From Pseudomonas putida (GTDB taxonomy: Bacteria; Pseudomonadota; Gammaproteobacteria; Pseudomonadales; Pseudomonadaceae), in the NCBI GenBank assembly GCA_029953615.1, contig CP124529.1, positions 4,216,501 through 4,280,500 of the forward strand: DNA of 64,000 nt. The letters run 5' to 3'. The position numbers and the translations under genes were made by a program. The notes under the pieces were generated by a model, which was not told the DNA's origin, did no database searches, and was given only the letters and a program-made list of their open reading frames with translations. This document shows positions 17,588 to 26,302 of this stretch, piece by piece (within the stretch, counting starts at the first letter, position 1; each line of letters begins with the position of its first letter).

Positions 17588-18916
17588 TTATTTCGCGCTG
17601 ACGGCGCCGGCTGTCTCAGCTTGCTCGCGCTGGCGCTTGCGGCCGATCACCAGTACAGCGATACCGGCCACGGTGCATAGTGCGGCCAATGGCATCAGTG
17701 CCAGGGAGTAGCTGCCGGTGGCATCGTGGATGGCGCCGTAGGCGTTGACCATGATGCCCCCGCCGATCAGGTTGGCCATGGCGCCCACGGCTGCCAGCCC
17801 CGCAGCAGCGGTCGACGAAGACAGCCAGCCCGACACCAGTGCCCAGAACGGGCCTTTCATCGAGTACGCCCCCACCAGGACCATGGTCAGCATCACTACC
17901 GTCGCCGGCAGGGACGAGGTAAACAAGGTCATCAGCAGGCCCGCTGCGATCAGCAGCATGGTCATGGCCGTGTGCCAGCGACGCTCGCCGCTACGGTCGG
18001 AGCTGCGGCCCCAGATGATCATGAGCACCGAGGCGATGCCGTAAGGGATGGCATTCACGAGGCCGATTTCCATGGCGCTGAGACCAAAGGTTTTCAGCAA
18101 CTGCGGGGCCCACACGCTCATTGTGCTGCCGGCGGCAGAAGCGCCCGAGTAGATCAGTGCCAGCACCCAGATGTCTTTGTGGCGCAGCAGCTTCCACAGC
18201 GAAATATGGCCGATGGCGGTCTTTTTCGAGGCTTCATCAGCCAGGCGCTTGGTGAGCCAGCCGCGTTGCTCGTCACTCAGCCACCTGGCCTGCTCGGGGC
18301 GGTCGGTAAGCACGAACAGGCAGGCGATGCCCAACAGTACGGCAGGAATGCCTTCGAGAATGAACAGCCAGTGCCAGCCACGCATGCCCATCCAGCCGTC
18401 CAGGTTCAGTAGCAGACCCGACAGTGGCGAGCCGATGAAGTTGGCGGCAGGGATCGCCACCATGAACAGCGCCACCATGCGTGCTCGGTAGGCAGACGGC
18501 AGCCAGTAGGTGAGGTACAGCAGCACGCCCGGGAAGAAACCGGCTTCGGCAGCGCCCAGCAGAAAGCGCATCACGTACAGAGAGTTTGCACCCTGAACGA
18601 ATGCCGTGCCTGCAGAGATCAGGCCCCAGGTGATCATGATGCGGGCTATCCAGATACGTGCCCCGTATCGCTGCATGGCCAGGTTGCTGGGTACTTCGAC
18701 CAGGAAGTAGGCAAAGAAGAACAGGCTGCTGGCGAAGCCGAACACCTTGGCCGTGAGCTGCAGGTCCTCGTTCATCTGCAGGGAAGCCATGCCGATGTTG
18801 CCGCGGTCGATGATCGCGATCAGGTAGCAGACGATCAGAAAGGGCAGCAGTCGCCAGGCGATACGGCGCATGGTGCTGCGTTCGAGTTCATCCGGCAGCG
18901 ATGTTGCTGAAGTCAT
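17588..18916 (-). CDS. MFS transporter, anion:cation symporter (ACS) type
   Basis: The 442-residue protein has about 12 membrane segments and the ACS/phthalate-permease signature near the N terminus: YLIAIIDRGNIGMASLQMN, then FFFAYFLVEVPSNLAMQRYG and RFLLGAAEAGFFPGVLLYLT. Members import organic anions such as tartrate, hexuronates, phthalate or glucarate with protons. The ATG at 18916 was chosen; 81 upstream in-frame codons overlap the dehydrogenase gene antiparallel to no domain. It lies between the hydroxyacid dehydrogenase and amidohydrolase genes in one operon. Confidence 0.9.
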   Translation of the reverse strand: MTSATSLPDELERSTMRRIAWRLLPFLIVCYLIAIIDRGNIGMASLQMNEDLQLTAKVFGFASSLFFFAYFLVEVPSNLAMQRYGARIWIARIMITWGLISAGTAFVQGANSLYVMRFLLGAAEAGFFPGVLLYLTYWLPSAYRARMVALFMVAIPAANFIGSPLSGLLLNLDGWMGMRGWHWLFILEGIPAVLLGIACLFVLTDRPEQARWLSDEQRGWLTKRLADEASKKTAIGHISLWKLLRHKDIWVLALIYSGASAAGSTMSVWAPQLLKTFGLSAMEIGLVNAIPYGIASVLMIIWGRSSDRSGERRWHTAMTMLLIAAGLLMTLFTSSLPATVVMLTMVLVGAYSMKGPFWALVSGWLSSSTAAAGLAAVGAMANLIGGGIMVNAYGAIHDATGSYSLALMPLAALCTVAGIAVLVIGRKRQREQAETAGAVSAK

Positions 18917-18996
18917 GGTGCTCTCCAATTGTTTTTTTTCTGGAGTGACGCGTGTGGACGTGCCCCCGCTCACGAAGAGGCACGCGAGGGGTGCGA

Positions 18997-19974
18997 TCAG
19001 CTGGCGAAGAGGTGGCGGTTGACCACGCAACGCGGGTCCAGAGCATTGCCCGCCCACACATCGAGAACCTGCTTCAGCGCTACCAGGCCTACCCGTTCGC
19101 GGGCCTCGGTGGTGTTGGCACCGACATGCGGCGTGGCGACCAGTGTCGGCAGACCCCACAGCGGGCTGTCGGCAGGCGGCGGCTCGGGGCTGAAGGTATC
19201 CAGGCCGGCACCGGCGATGCGGCGTTCGCTGAGCGCTTTTACCAGGGCGTTGGTGTCGATCAGCTCACCACGGGCCGTGTTGATCAGGATGGCGCCAGGG
19301 CGCATGCGCTCGAGCTGGGCAGCGCCAATCAGGTTGTGGTTGGTCTCGGTCAGCGGGCAGTGCAGGCTGATGATATCGCTTTCAGCCAGCAGGCGATCGA
19401 AATCCTCTTCACGCTCGACGTGCGGGCGCTCCGGCAGTTGCTTGAGGTAGGGGTCGAATACCTTGACCTTCATCCGCAGTGGGGCCACCAGGTCCATGAG
19501 GATGCTGCCGATCGAGCCCAGACCGATAAGCCCCAGGGTTTTGCCCGACAACTCCATGCCGTTGGCCGAGGATTTGTCCCAATGCCCGTCACGCATGCGC
19601 GCATCCAGCAGTGCGGTTTGACGTGCCACGCTGAACATCAGGGCGAAAGCCAGCTCGGCCACCGACTGGGCATTGGCGCCCAGGGCGATCGATACCGGGA
19701 TGCTGCGGTCGGCGGCGGCCTGGAGATCGATGGTGTTGTAGCCCACGCCGTGCTTGGCGATCACTTTCAGGTTGGCTGAAGCATCGATCATGGCGCGGGT
19801 CAGTTTGCCCTGGCGGACCACGATGGCATCGGGCTGTTCGGCGCGAATGATGGCTTCCAGTTCTTCGGCGGGCAGGTAGGGCGTGGTGGGGACGATCCTG
19901 ACGCCCTGTTCGGCGGCAAGGTTCATGGCCTCGGCAGCAAGCTCAGGGCCGGTCAGCAGAATGGTACGGGACAT
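18997..19974 (-). CDS. D-2-hydroxyacid dehydrogenase
   Basis: The 325-residue enzyme shows the NAD-binding GLIGLGSIGSILMDL, the catalytic Arg in INTARGELIDTNAL and the His-containing ATPHVGANTTEARER, as in the phosphoglycerate dehydrogenase/glyoxylate reductase superfamily. It would interconvert a 2-hydroxyacid and 2-oxoacid with NAD(P). It is the first gene of the minus-strand operon and its promoter region carries the palindrome at 20056-20070. Clustering with the RraA aldolase and lactonases points to a catabolic hydroxyacid rather than serine biosynthesis. Confidence 0.9.
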   Translation of the reverse strand: MSRTILLTGPELAAEAMNLAAEQGVRIVPTTPYLPAEELEAIIRAEQPDAIVVRQGKLTRAMIDASANLKVIAKHGVGYNTIDLQAAADRSIPVSIALGANAQSVAELAFALMFSVARQTALLDARMRDGHWDKSSANGMELSGKTLGLIGLGSIGSILMDLVAPLRMKVKVFDPYLKQLPERPHVEREEDFDRLLAESDIISLHCPLTETNHNLIGAAQLERMRPGAILINTARGELIDTNALVKALSERRIAGAGLDTFSPEPPPADSPLWGLPTLVATPHVGANTTEARERVGLVALKQVLDVWAGNALDPRCVVNRHLFAS

Positions 19975-20055
19975 CGTGGATACCTTGTTCTTGTCAGGGG
20001 GCGGTTCGGCGCAGTCTGCCGCTCATTTGCGGCACTGGAATAAACCCTATCATAA

Positions 20056-20070
20056 TGAAACGCTGTTGCA
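20056..20070. promoter_or_regulatory. Predicted IclR operator 1 (hydroxyacid dehydrogenase operon)
   Basis: TGAAACGCTGTTGCA is an imperfect palindrome in A/T-rich flanks, 82 bases ahead of the hydroxyacid dehydrogenase start. It matches three other sites in this cluster. The AATGAAACGCTGTT context resembles the IclR-family KdgR box as I recall it. Confidence 0.6.
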
Positions 20071-20137
20071 AGAAAATTAAAGTCGGTGTCATTGTGCCCC
20101 GAAAAAAGGCGTTAAAAACCAATTGCCATGTGTTTAA

Positions 20138-20152
20138 TGAAATGACATTCTA
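20138..20152. promoter_or_regulatory. Predicted IclR operator 2 (rraA-type gene)
   Basis: TGAAATGACATTCTA lies 57 bases ahead of the RraA-type gene, in the same divergent promoter region as operator 1 and 82 bases away from it. Sites 1 and 2 could be bound cooperatively. Confidence 0.6.
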
Positions 20153-20208
20153 AAAATGGATTCGGCAGCTGCCGGCGACATCGAATAAAACCAAGAGAGG
20201 TATGTCAC

Positions 20209-20886
20209 ATGAGCATTGGCTTCCAGGTGCTTGAGCGCACACGCAAAGTCGGTGATGAATGGGTTGCACGTTATCGTGAGGTTCCGGTTGCCAACGTCAG
20301 CGATTCGATGAACCGGATGACTGCAGGCGGTGCCCGCCTGCGCCCCATGCATCGCGAAGGTGTGCTGTGCGGCCCGGCCTTGACAGTCAAGGCGCGCCCA
20401 GGTGACAACCTCATGCTGCATTACGCGATCGATATCGCTCAGCCGGGCGATGTGATCGTGGTCGATGCCGGTGGTGATCTGACCAACGCCCTGATCGGTG
20501 AAATGATGGTGGCTTACGCGGTCAAGCGTGGTTTGGCCGGTATCGTCATTAACGGCGCCATTCGCGATGCGGCCAACATCGGCGCGGGTGACTTCCCGTT
20601 GTTCGCTGCTGGCGTTTCGCACCGTGGCCCATACAAGGACGGCCCGGGCGAGATCAACGTGCCGATTGCCATTGATGGTATGGTGATCGAGCCGGGCGAC
20701 CTGGTGATCGGTGATGACGATGGCCTGCTGTGCGTGCCTTACGACCACGTCGCTGAGGTCTATGCTCGCGCCACCGCCAAGCACACTGCCGAAACCGCAC
20801 AGATGGAACACATTGCCCAAGGCACCAACGACCGTTCCTGGGTCCTGGAGTCCTTGAAGAAGAAAGGCTGCCTGCTGCCAGGCTGA
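20209..20886 (+). CDS. RraA-family aldolase (4-carboxy-4-hydroxy-2-oxoadipate aldolase-like)
   Basis: The 225-residue protein has the RraA/HMG-CHA aldolase fold: VANVSDSMNRM at the N terminus, GDVIVVDAGGD, and the active-site stretch GLAGIVINGAIRDAANI with the Arg-Asp pair that binds the carboxylate and Mg2+. Class II aldolases of this type cleave 4-hydroxy-4-methyl- or 4-carboxy-4-hydroxy-2-oxo acids to pyruvate plus a second oxoacid. Catabolic clustering with transporters argues for an aldolase and not for the RNase E inhibitor RraA. The ATG at 20209 has AAGAGAGG upstream. Confidence 0.85.
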   Translation: MSIGFQVLERTRKVGDEWVARYREVPVANVSDSMNRMTAGGARLRPMHREGVLCGPALTVKARPGDNLMLHYAIDIAQPGDVIVVDAGGDLTNALIGEMMVAYAVKRGLAGIVINGAIRDAANIGAGDFPLFAAGVSHRGPYKDGPGEINVPIAIDGMVIEPGDLVIGDDDGLLCVPYDHVAEVYARATAKHTAETAQMEHIAQGTNDRSWVLESLKKKGCLLPG

Positions 20887-20973
20887 TCCAGCATGCGCTG
20901 CGCACCTTGCGATGGGGTGTGCAGCGGCTGTCGGGTTGGTGTCGGTCGCGGGTTCTATTGAGGATTCGCAGAC

Positions 20974-22200
20974 TTGTCCGATACATCGTCACCGCATCGC
21001 AAACGTTGGCCCGCCGCCGTGCGGGCGCTCGCTCATCGCAACTTTCAGATCTATTTCGCCGGCCAGGGAGTTTCCACCCTGGGCAAGTGGGTTCAGCAGG
21101 TTGCACTGGCCTGGCTGGCCTATCATCTGACCGGCTCTGCCGTACTGCTGGGGCTGATCACCTTCCTTTCGCTCGCGCCGCAATTGCTCATCGGCCCGTT
21201 GGCGGGAGCCTGGATCGATCGGCATGACAAACGCCGGTTGCTGATCATCGTGCAACTTATCCTGATCGCGCAGTCGCTCGTGCTGGCGATTGCAACCTGG
21301 CGTAACTGGGTCGATGGCCCGTTCATTGCTGCCATGGCATTGTTGCTTGGCTTGCTCAATGCCTTGGAAACCCCTCTGCGCCAAGCGCTGATTGGCAGTT
21401 TTGTCGACGACCCGGCCGACCTGCCGAACGCGCTGGTGCTCAATGCGATGTTGATCAATGCCGCACGGTTCGTCGGCCCGCCATTGGCCGGTGGGCTCAT
21501 TGCCCTGGCCGGCGAGGCGGCCTGCTTCGCCCTTACTGCCGTGGCTTTCATGGCCTTGCTGGGTGGCTTGCTGAAAGTGCGCGGCATTGCCGGCCCGAAG
21601 GCCAGTGGCTCAACCGCGCAAGTGTTTCGCGAAGGGCTGTTGTACCTGTGGCAAACGCGCTACGTTCGCCAGCTGCTAGTCAACGTGATCATGGTCAACT
21701 TGTTGGCATCCTGCTACGCGGCACTGCTGCCGATCCTGGCCAGGGCCGTGTTCGCTGGCGATGCGCGGGTGCTTGGCTGGTTGTGGGGGGCGGCAGGCGC
21801 GGGCGCGTTCGTGGCCACGCTGGTGCTGGCGGTTGGCGGCGCATTGCCTCGCCTGCGCCAGTTCACCGATGCTGGGGCACTGCTATGCGCGGTTGCGCTG
21901 ATCGGTTTGTGCATGGCGGGTGCGCTGCCACTGGCTTTGCTGGCGCTGGGCGTTCTGGGTTTCGGCATCACCCTGAGCAATGTCAGTACGAACATGCAGT
22001 TGCAAAGTGGCGCACCCAGCCATTTGCGTGGCCGGGTGATCGCTTTCTATATTGCCATGCGCTTCGGCTTCGAAGCTTTGGGCGGCATGGCGGCGGGGCT
22101 GGTCGCGGCCCGCTGGGGAGCGCCGGCGACCTTGGGGGTCGCCGGAGGGTTTCTGGTGATCGGGCTGTTGGGTCAATACGGCATGCGTCGCCGCCGCTGA
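20974..22200 (+). CDS. MFS transporter of the EntS-like (MFS_3) type
   Basis: The 408-residue protein has a TTG start at 20974 preceded by TTGAGG. The N-terminal pattern ALAHRNFQIYFAGQGVSTLGKW, then GPLAGAWIDRHDKRRLL and LLGLLNALETPLRQALIGSF, is typical of the enterobactin-exporter-like MFS_3 group. It lies 87 bases behind the aldolase gene in the same direction and converges on the second ACS transporter with a four-base gap. Export of an intermediate or toxic by-product is possible, but the substrate is unknown. Confidence 0.82.
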   Translation: MSDTSSPHRKRWPAAVRALAHRNFQIYFAGQGVSTLGKWVQQVALAWLAYHLTGSAVLLGLITFLSLAPQLLIGPLAGAWIDRHDKRRLLIIVQLILIAQSLVLAIATWRNWVDGPFIAAMALLLGLLNALETPLRQALIGSFVDDPADLPNALVLNAMLINAARFVGPPLAGGLIALAGEAACFALTAVAFMALLGGLLKVRGIAGPKASGSTAQVFREGLLYLWQTRYVRQLLVNVIMVNLLASCYAALLPILARAVFAGDARVLGWLWGAAGAGAFVATLVLAVGGALPRLRQFTDAGALLCAVALIGLCMAGALPLALLALGVLGFGITLSNVSTNMQLQSGAPSHLRGRVIAFYIAMRFGFEALGGMAAGLVAARWGAPATLGVAGGFLVIGLLGQYGMRRRR

Positions 22201-22204
22201 GCGG

Positions 22205-23539
22205 TCAGATTGTCTGGCCTTGGCCGTGAGGCGCCTGCTGCTTGGCAGGGTCGCCCAGCCAGAGCATCAGGCAGGTGCCGACCAGCAGGATCGATGCAAC
22301 AGCAAAGAACGGCATGCTGAAGCTATGAGTGGCGTCCTTGATCAGGCCGATCAGGAACGGGCCTGTGAAGCCGCCCAGGTTGCCGATCGAGACGATCATC
22401 GCCAGGCCGCCAGCGGCGGCGCGACCGGTCAGGAAGGTCGAAGGTATCGCCCAGAACGTGGCCTGGAATGACAGGATGCTCGCCACCGCCACGCACAGGC
22501 TGGCGATCTTCAACACCGGCTGGTCAAGCAGGGCGGCGGCCACCAGGGCCACGGCGGCCAATGCCAATGCACTGACCACATAGGGCAGGCGGTGATGGCT
22601 ACGGTTGGCCAGCCGTGCCCACATCGTCATTGCCAGTGCCCCGAGCAGGTAGGGCAGGGCGACCACCAGGCCGACCGCGCCGCTATCGATGCCCAGACCT
22701 TTGATGATCTGCGGCAGCCACATGCCTATGCCAATCGAGCCGACGATGCAGCAAAAGTTGATGGCCGCCAGGGTGAACACCTTGGGGTTGGTCAAGGCTG
22801 CGCGTAGCGTATTGCCATGAGATGCACCGATGGCCTGTTGTTCTTGGGACAGGCGCTGGTCAAGCCATGCTTTCTCTCGCGGGTTGAGCCATTTTGCCTT
22901 GGACGGGGTATCGACCAGTACGAAGAGGCAAGCGATGCCAAGCAGCACGGCCGGCATCGACTCGGTGACCAGCAGCAGCTGCCAGTTCTTCAGGCCCAAA
23001 ACACCATGCTGTTCCATCAGCCAGCCGGACAGGGGCGAGCCGACGATGTTGGCCGCAGGAATGCCCAGCAGGAAGGCGGCAGTAGCTTTCGCCCGCCATT
23101 TGCCGGGGAACCAGTAGGTGAAGTACAGGTATACGCCGGGCGTGAAGCCTGCTTCGGCAAGCCCCAGCAAAAAGCGCGCAATGCTGAAACTGATTGGTCC
23201 GGTGGCGAACGCGGTGGCCATGGAGATCAGCCCCCAGGTGATCATGATTCGCGCAATCCACACCCGTGCGCCGAAGCGCTGCATCAGCAGGTTGCTGGGG
23301 ATCTCGAACATGAAGTAGCCGAAGAAGAACAGGCCGGCTGCCCAGCCGAACATCGTCGCGGTAAGGCCCAGGTCCTGGTTCATGCTGATGGCGGCGAAGC
23401 CGACATTGGTGCGGTCGAGGTAGCTGATTACGTAGCAGATGAAGATGAACGGCACCAGGCGCCACAGCACGCGGCGCATCAGGCGTTCGCCCTCGGCGTC
23501 GCTGAGCGGCGCCTGGGCAGCGGGGGTTTCGTGGGTCAT
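22205..23539 (-). CDS. MFS transporter, ACS type (second copy in cluster)
   Basis: The 444-residue protein is a paralogue of the transporter at 17588-18916. It has FIFICYVISYLDRTNVGFAA, FFFGYFMFEIPSNLLMQRFG, and RFLLGLAEAGFTPGVYLYFT. The ATG at 23539 follows GAGTGACGAC; the longer in-frame ORF overlaps the lactonase gene and is not protein-like. It is the second gene of an operon headed by the SMP-30 lactonase, so it probably imports the lactone or its hydroxyacid. Two ACS importers in one cluster suggest two related substrates. Confidence 0.9.
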   Translation of the reverse strand: MTHETPAAQAPLSDAEGERLMRRVLWRLVPFIFICYVISYLDRTNVGFAAISMNQDLGLTATMFGWAAGLFFFGYFMFEIPSNLLMQRFGARVWIARIMITWGLISMATAFATGPISFSIARFLLGLAEAGFTPGVYLYFTYWFPGKWRAKATAAFLLGIPAANIVGSPLSGWLMEQHGVLGLKNWQLLLVTESMPAVLLGIACLFVLVDTPSKAKWLNPREKAWLDQRLSQEQQAIGASHGNTLRAALTNPKVFTLAAINFCCIVGSIGIGMWLPQIIKGLGIDSGAVGLVVALPYLLGALAMTMWARLANRSHHRLPYVVSALALAAVALVAAALLDQPVLKIASLCVAVASILSFQATFWAIPSTFLTGRAAAGGLAMIVSIGNLGGFTGPFLIGLIKDATHSFSMPFFAVASILLVGTCLMLWLGDPAKQQAPHGQGQTI

Positions 23540-23585
23540 GTCGTCACTCTTTTGTAGTTGTTGTGTGCCCTGACAGGGGGCTGGT

Positions 23586-24506
23586 TCAGCTGTGGGAATA
23601 CATTGACAGCCCAGGCGCAGTGGTGCGCACCTGCAGAATGCTGCCGGTTTCGGATTCGGTGATGTACAGGGTCTGCCCGTCATTGCCGCCGAAGGCCAGG
23701 TTGGTGTTGCTGATGCCTGCGCAGGAGACGATGCGCTGCAACGGCTCAGCGACTTTCGACAGCTTCCATACCGAGCCGAAACCGGTATGGGCGATATACA
23801 GGTTGCTCTGTGCATCGAGGGCCAGGCCGTCGGGGCCGCCCAGCCCACCATGCAGCTGGGCGAAAACGCCCACCTTGCCGACGATCGAGCCGTTGCCCAA
23901 CGGGATGCGCCAGATCTGTTGCGCGCGTGTCACGGCCACCAGCAGGTGATTGAGGTGCGGGTCGTAGACGATGCCATTGGGGCTGGGGATGGTGCCAAGC
24001 AGACAGGTCAGGTTGCCGCTGGCGTCGAGCTTGTACACGCGGCCGCTGGCATCTTGCAGCCCGGTCTGGCCTTGGTCTGTGAAATACAGGTCACCGTTAG
24101 GTGCGAACACCAGGTCGTTGACGCCTTTGAAACCTTCCGAACCAGCCGAGTCCAGCAGCGCTTCGAGAGCACCGGTATCTGGGTCGAGCACCATGATCCC
24201 GCGCTTGTAGTCGGTAATGAAGATGCGTCCATCCTGGTGAATCTTCAGGCCGTTCGGCCAGCCATCGTACTGACACACCAGTTCCCAATCGCCCTGCGGC
24301 GAGATGCGGAAAATTCGCCCGTTGGGGATGTCGGTCACGTAAAGGCGGCCTTGACGATCGAATGATGGGCCTTCGAGGAACGAGTCGATGGCACGGCCCT
24401 GGCGGTTGGCATTGGCCCAGGCGGTCGGGCGCGGGTCGCGGAAGCGGTCGGGCAGGCGGGTGAATACCGTGGTCTCCACGGTCGGCGGGGCAGCAAAGAA
24501 GCTCAT
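23586..24506 (-). CDS. SMP-30/gluconolactonase-like lactonase
   Basis: The 306-residue six-bladed propeller protein has the repeated pattern of the SMP-30/gluconolactonase/LRE family, such as GPSFDRQGRLYVTDIPNGRI, GVNDLVFAPNGDLYFTDQGQ and GLALDAQSNLYIAHTG, which supply Ca2+-binding Glu, Asn and Asp. No signal peptide is visible, so it is likely cytoplasmic. It opens sugar-acid or similar lactones and is the first gene of the operon with the second ACS transporter. Operator 3 lies 59 bases ahead of its start. Confidence 0.88.
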   Translation of the reverse strand: MSFFAAPPTVETTVFTRLPDRFRDPRPTAWANANRQGRAIDSFLEGPSFDRQGRLYVTDIPNGRIFRISPQGDWELVCQYDGWPNGLKIHQDGRIFITDYKRGIMVLDPDTGALEALLDSAGSEGFKGVNDLVFAPNGDLYFTDQGQTGLQDASGRVYKLDASGNLTCLLGTIPSPNGIVYDPHLNHLLVAVTRAQQIWRIPLGNGSIVGKVGVFAQLHGGLGGPDGLALDAQSNLYIAHTGFGSVWKLSKVAEPLQRIVSCAGISNTNLAFGGNDGQTLYITESETGSILQVRTTAPGLSMYSHS

Positions 24507-24564
24507 GGGCGCTCCTGTAGGGCCGGGGACGCTTGGGCGTCCGATTGTTGTTTGATGTATTTAA

Positions 24565-24579
24565 TGCAACGACGTTGCA
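24565..24579. promoter_or_regulatory. Predicted IclR operator 3 (lactonase operon)
   Basis: TGCAACGACGTTGCA is a perfect palindrome around a central base and the most symmetrical of the four sites. It lies in the lactonase-porin divergent promoter region. Confidence 0.65.
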
Positions 24580-24690
24580 AAATAAAACAAAACCGGGCGA
24601 AGGGTGAAGCTGTTTTTGCGGCAAATTTAGATTTTCAGGCGTGTTTCGCGCTGCCTGTTGACGAGGTTGCGATAATCTGCCTCCATATAA

Positions 24691-24705
24691 AGAAATGTCG
24701 TTTCA
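24691..24705. promoter_or_regulatory. Predicted IclR operator 4 (porin gene)
   Basis: AGAAATGTCGTTTCA (reverse complement TGAAACGACATTTCT) lies 34 bases ahead of the porin start codon. This is close enough to overlap the transcription start, which suits repression. Confidence 0.6.
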
Positions 24706-24738
24706 AAATAATAACAACGATCCTTTGGAGTCTCTTGC

Positions 24739-26055
24739 TTGAAATCCCTACCTTCCCTCTGCCGCATTGCCTTGGCAGCAGGCGGCAGCGTCATAGGCTT
24801 GTCTGCCCAGGCCGACCTGATCGGTGACAGCCACGCGAACCTGTCGATGCGCAATTTCTACTTCAACAGCGATAACCGCGACGGCACGGCGCAGCCCTCC
24901 AGAACCGAGGAGTGGGCGCAAGGCTTTCTACTCGACCTGCGCTCCGGTTATACCGACGGTGTGGTTGGTTTCGGCGTGGACGCCACGGCCATGCTGGGCC
25001 TTACGCTGGACAGCGGCAGAGGGCGGCATCAGGGCGGTAGCATGATTCCTTCCGATGGCGAAGGCGCAGCCGACCGCTGGAGCAGCGCCGGTGCCACCGC
25101 CAAGATGAAGATGAGCCAGACCGAGCTGCGCGTGGGGCAACTGATGCCCAGGTTGCCGGTACTGGTGACCTCTGATGGCCGATTGCTGCCGCAGACCTTC
25201 CAGGGCGTGCAATTGCAGAGCAAAGACATCAATAACCTCACGCTCATCGGCGGGGCGCTGAACCGCGCCAGGGGCCGGGCTTCGACCGACCTCACCGGCA
25301 TGGCCGTAAGCGGCGGCACTCAGGAGAGTGACCGTTTCAACTTTGTCGGTGCCGATTACCGCGCCACCCATACGCTGCTGCTGCAGTATTACGCCGGGCA
25401 ACTCGAAGACTACTACCTGCAACAGTTCACCGGCCTCAATCACACCCTGGCGTTGACCGATGACAGCTCGTTGACCACTGACCTGCGCTATTTCCGCACC
25501 CGTGCGGACGGTGCCAACGGCAGTAGCTCAGGGCGTAGCCAGGGCTATACCGTTGGTGGATACACCAACGGTAGCGACGGGGAAATCGACAATGACCTGT
25601 GGAGTGCGGCGTTCACCTATCGTTTGCGGGGCCACTCGCTGACCCTGGGTTACCAGAGTGTTTCCGACGATAGCAACTTCGTACAGATCAACCAGGGTTC
25701 GATCGACAAGGGGGCTGGAGGCAGCAGCCTGTATCTGTGGACCGACAAGATGCTGCTCAGCTTCACGCGCGCGGGTGAGCGTACCGGGTTTGCCCAGTAC
25801 GGCTATGACTTTGCTGCCAGCGGCATACCTGGGCTGAAGGCTTCGGTGATCTATTTGAAAGGCGACCACATCCAGGCAGCCGCAGGCGCCGAACAGTCGG
25901 AGTGGGAGCGGGACTTTTCGCTGGACTACGTGATACAGGGCGGCACGCTCAAAGGGCTTGGCGTGGCCTGGCGCAACGGCAAATCGCACAGCGAGGCAGC
26001 GCGCAATGGTGACCAGAACCGCCTGATCATCAACTACACCCTGCCGCTGTTCTGA
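24739..26055 (+). CDS. OprD-family outer membrane porin
   Basis: The 438-residue protein has a signal peptide ending near LSAQADLIGDSHANL. It then has the OprD-type N terminus LSMRNFYFNSDNRDG and EWAQGFLLDLRSGYTDGVVG, GVDATAMLGLTLDSG, many amphipathic beta strands and a C-terminal Phe (INYTLPLF), as needed for outer-membrane insertion. OprD-family channels admit specific carboxylates or basic amino acids. The start is a TTG at 24739 behind TTTGGAG. In this cluster it would admit the organic-acid or lactone substrate. A strong terminator follows at 26151. Confidence 0.92.
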   Translation: MKSLPSLCRIALAAGGSVIGLSAQADLIGDSHANLSMRNFYFNSDNRDGTAQPSRTEEWAQGFLLDLRSGYTDGVVGFGVDATAMLGLTLDSGRGRHQGGSMIPSDGEGAADRWSSAGATAKMKMSQTELRVGQLMPRLPVLVTSDGRLLPQTFQGVQLQSKDINNLTLIGGALNRARGRASTDLTGMAVSGGTQESDRFNFVGADYRATHTLLLQYYAGQLEDYYLQQFTGLNHTLALTDDSSLTTDLRYFRTRADGANGSSSGRSQGYTVGGYTNGSDGEIDNDLWSAAFTYRLRGHSLTLGYQSVSDDSNFVQINQGSIDKGAGGSSLYLWTDKMLLSFTRAGERTGFAQYGYDFAASGIPGLKASVIYLKGDHIQAAAGAEQSEWERDFSLDYVIQGGTLKGLGVAWRNGKSHSEAARNGDQNRLIINYTLPLF

Positions 26056-26150
26056 GCATCGGCCAGTACAGCGAACGGGCCGCATCGGCTGTAAAGTTCG
26101 CTGATTGCCAGGTCAGTGGATATTTGCCCATACGATTGCGATCAACCTCT

Positions 26151-26192
26151 AGCCAGCAGGCGCACATATATTGCCCTGCTGGCTTTTTTTTC
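26151..26192 (+). terminator. Rho-independent terminator
   Basis: AGCCAGCAGG (26151-26160) pairs with CCTGCTGGCT (26175-26184) and is followed by eight T. It separates the porin gene from the IclR gene, giving the latter its own promoter within 26193-26302. Confidence 0.9.
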
Positions 26193-26302
26193 CTGGCACA
26201 CACAGCGCATGCTACGTTGGCGGGGGCCGGCCGTTGTCGGATAATGAGGTTTTTCCGCCCTTGCGTACAGATTGAGGGCTTCGATCCTGTGAGGTTTTGC
26301 AA

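Noticed and set aside
22205..23851. N-terminal extension of the second ACS transporter to 23851
   Set aside because: The extra 104 codons overlap the lactonase gene and have no membrane-protein character; the ATG at 23539 with its ribosome-binding site gives the normal family length.
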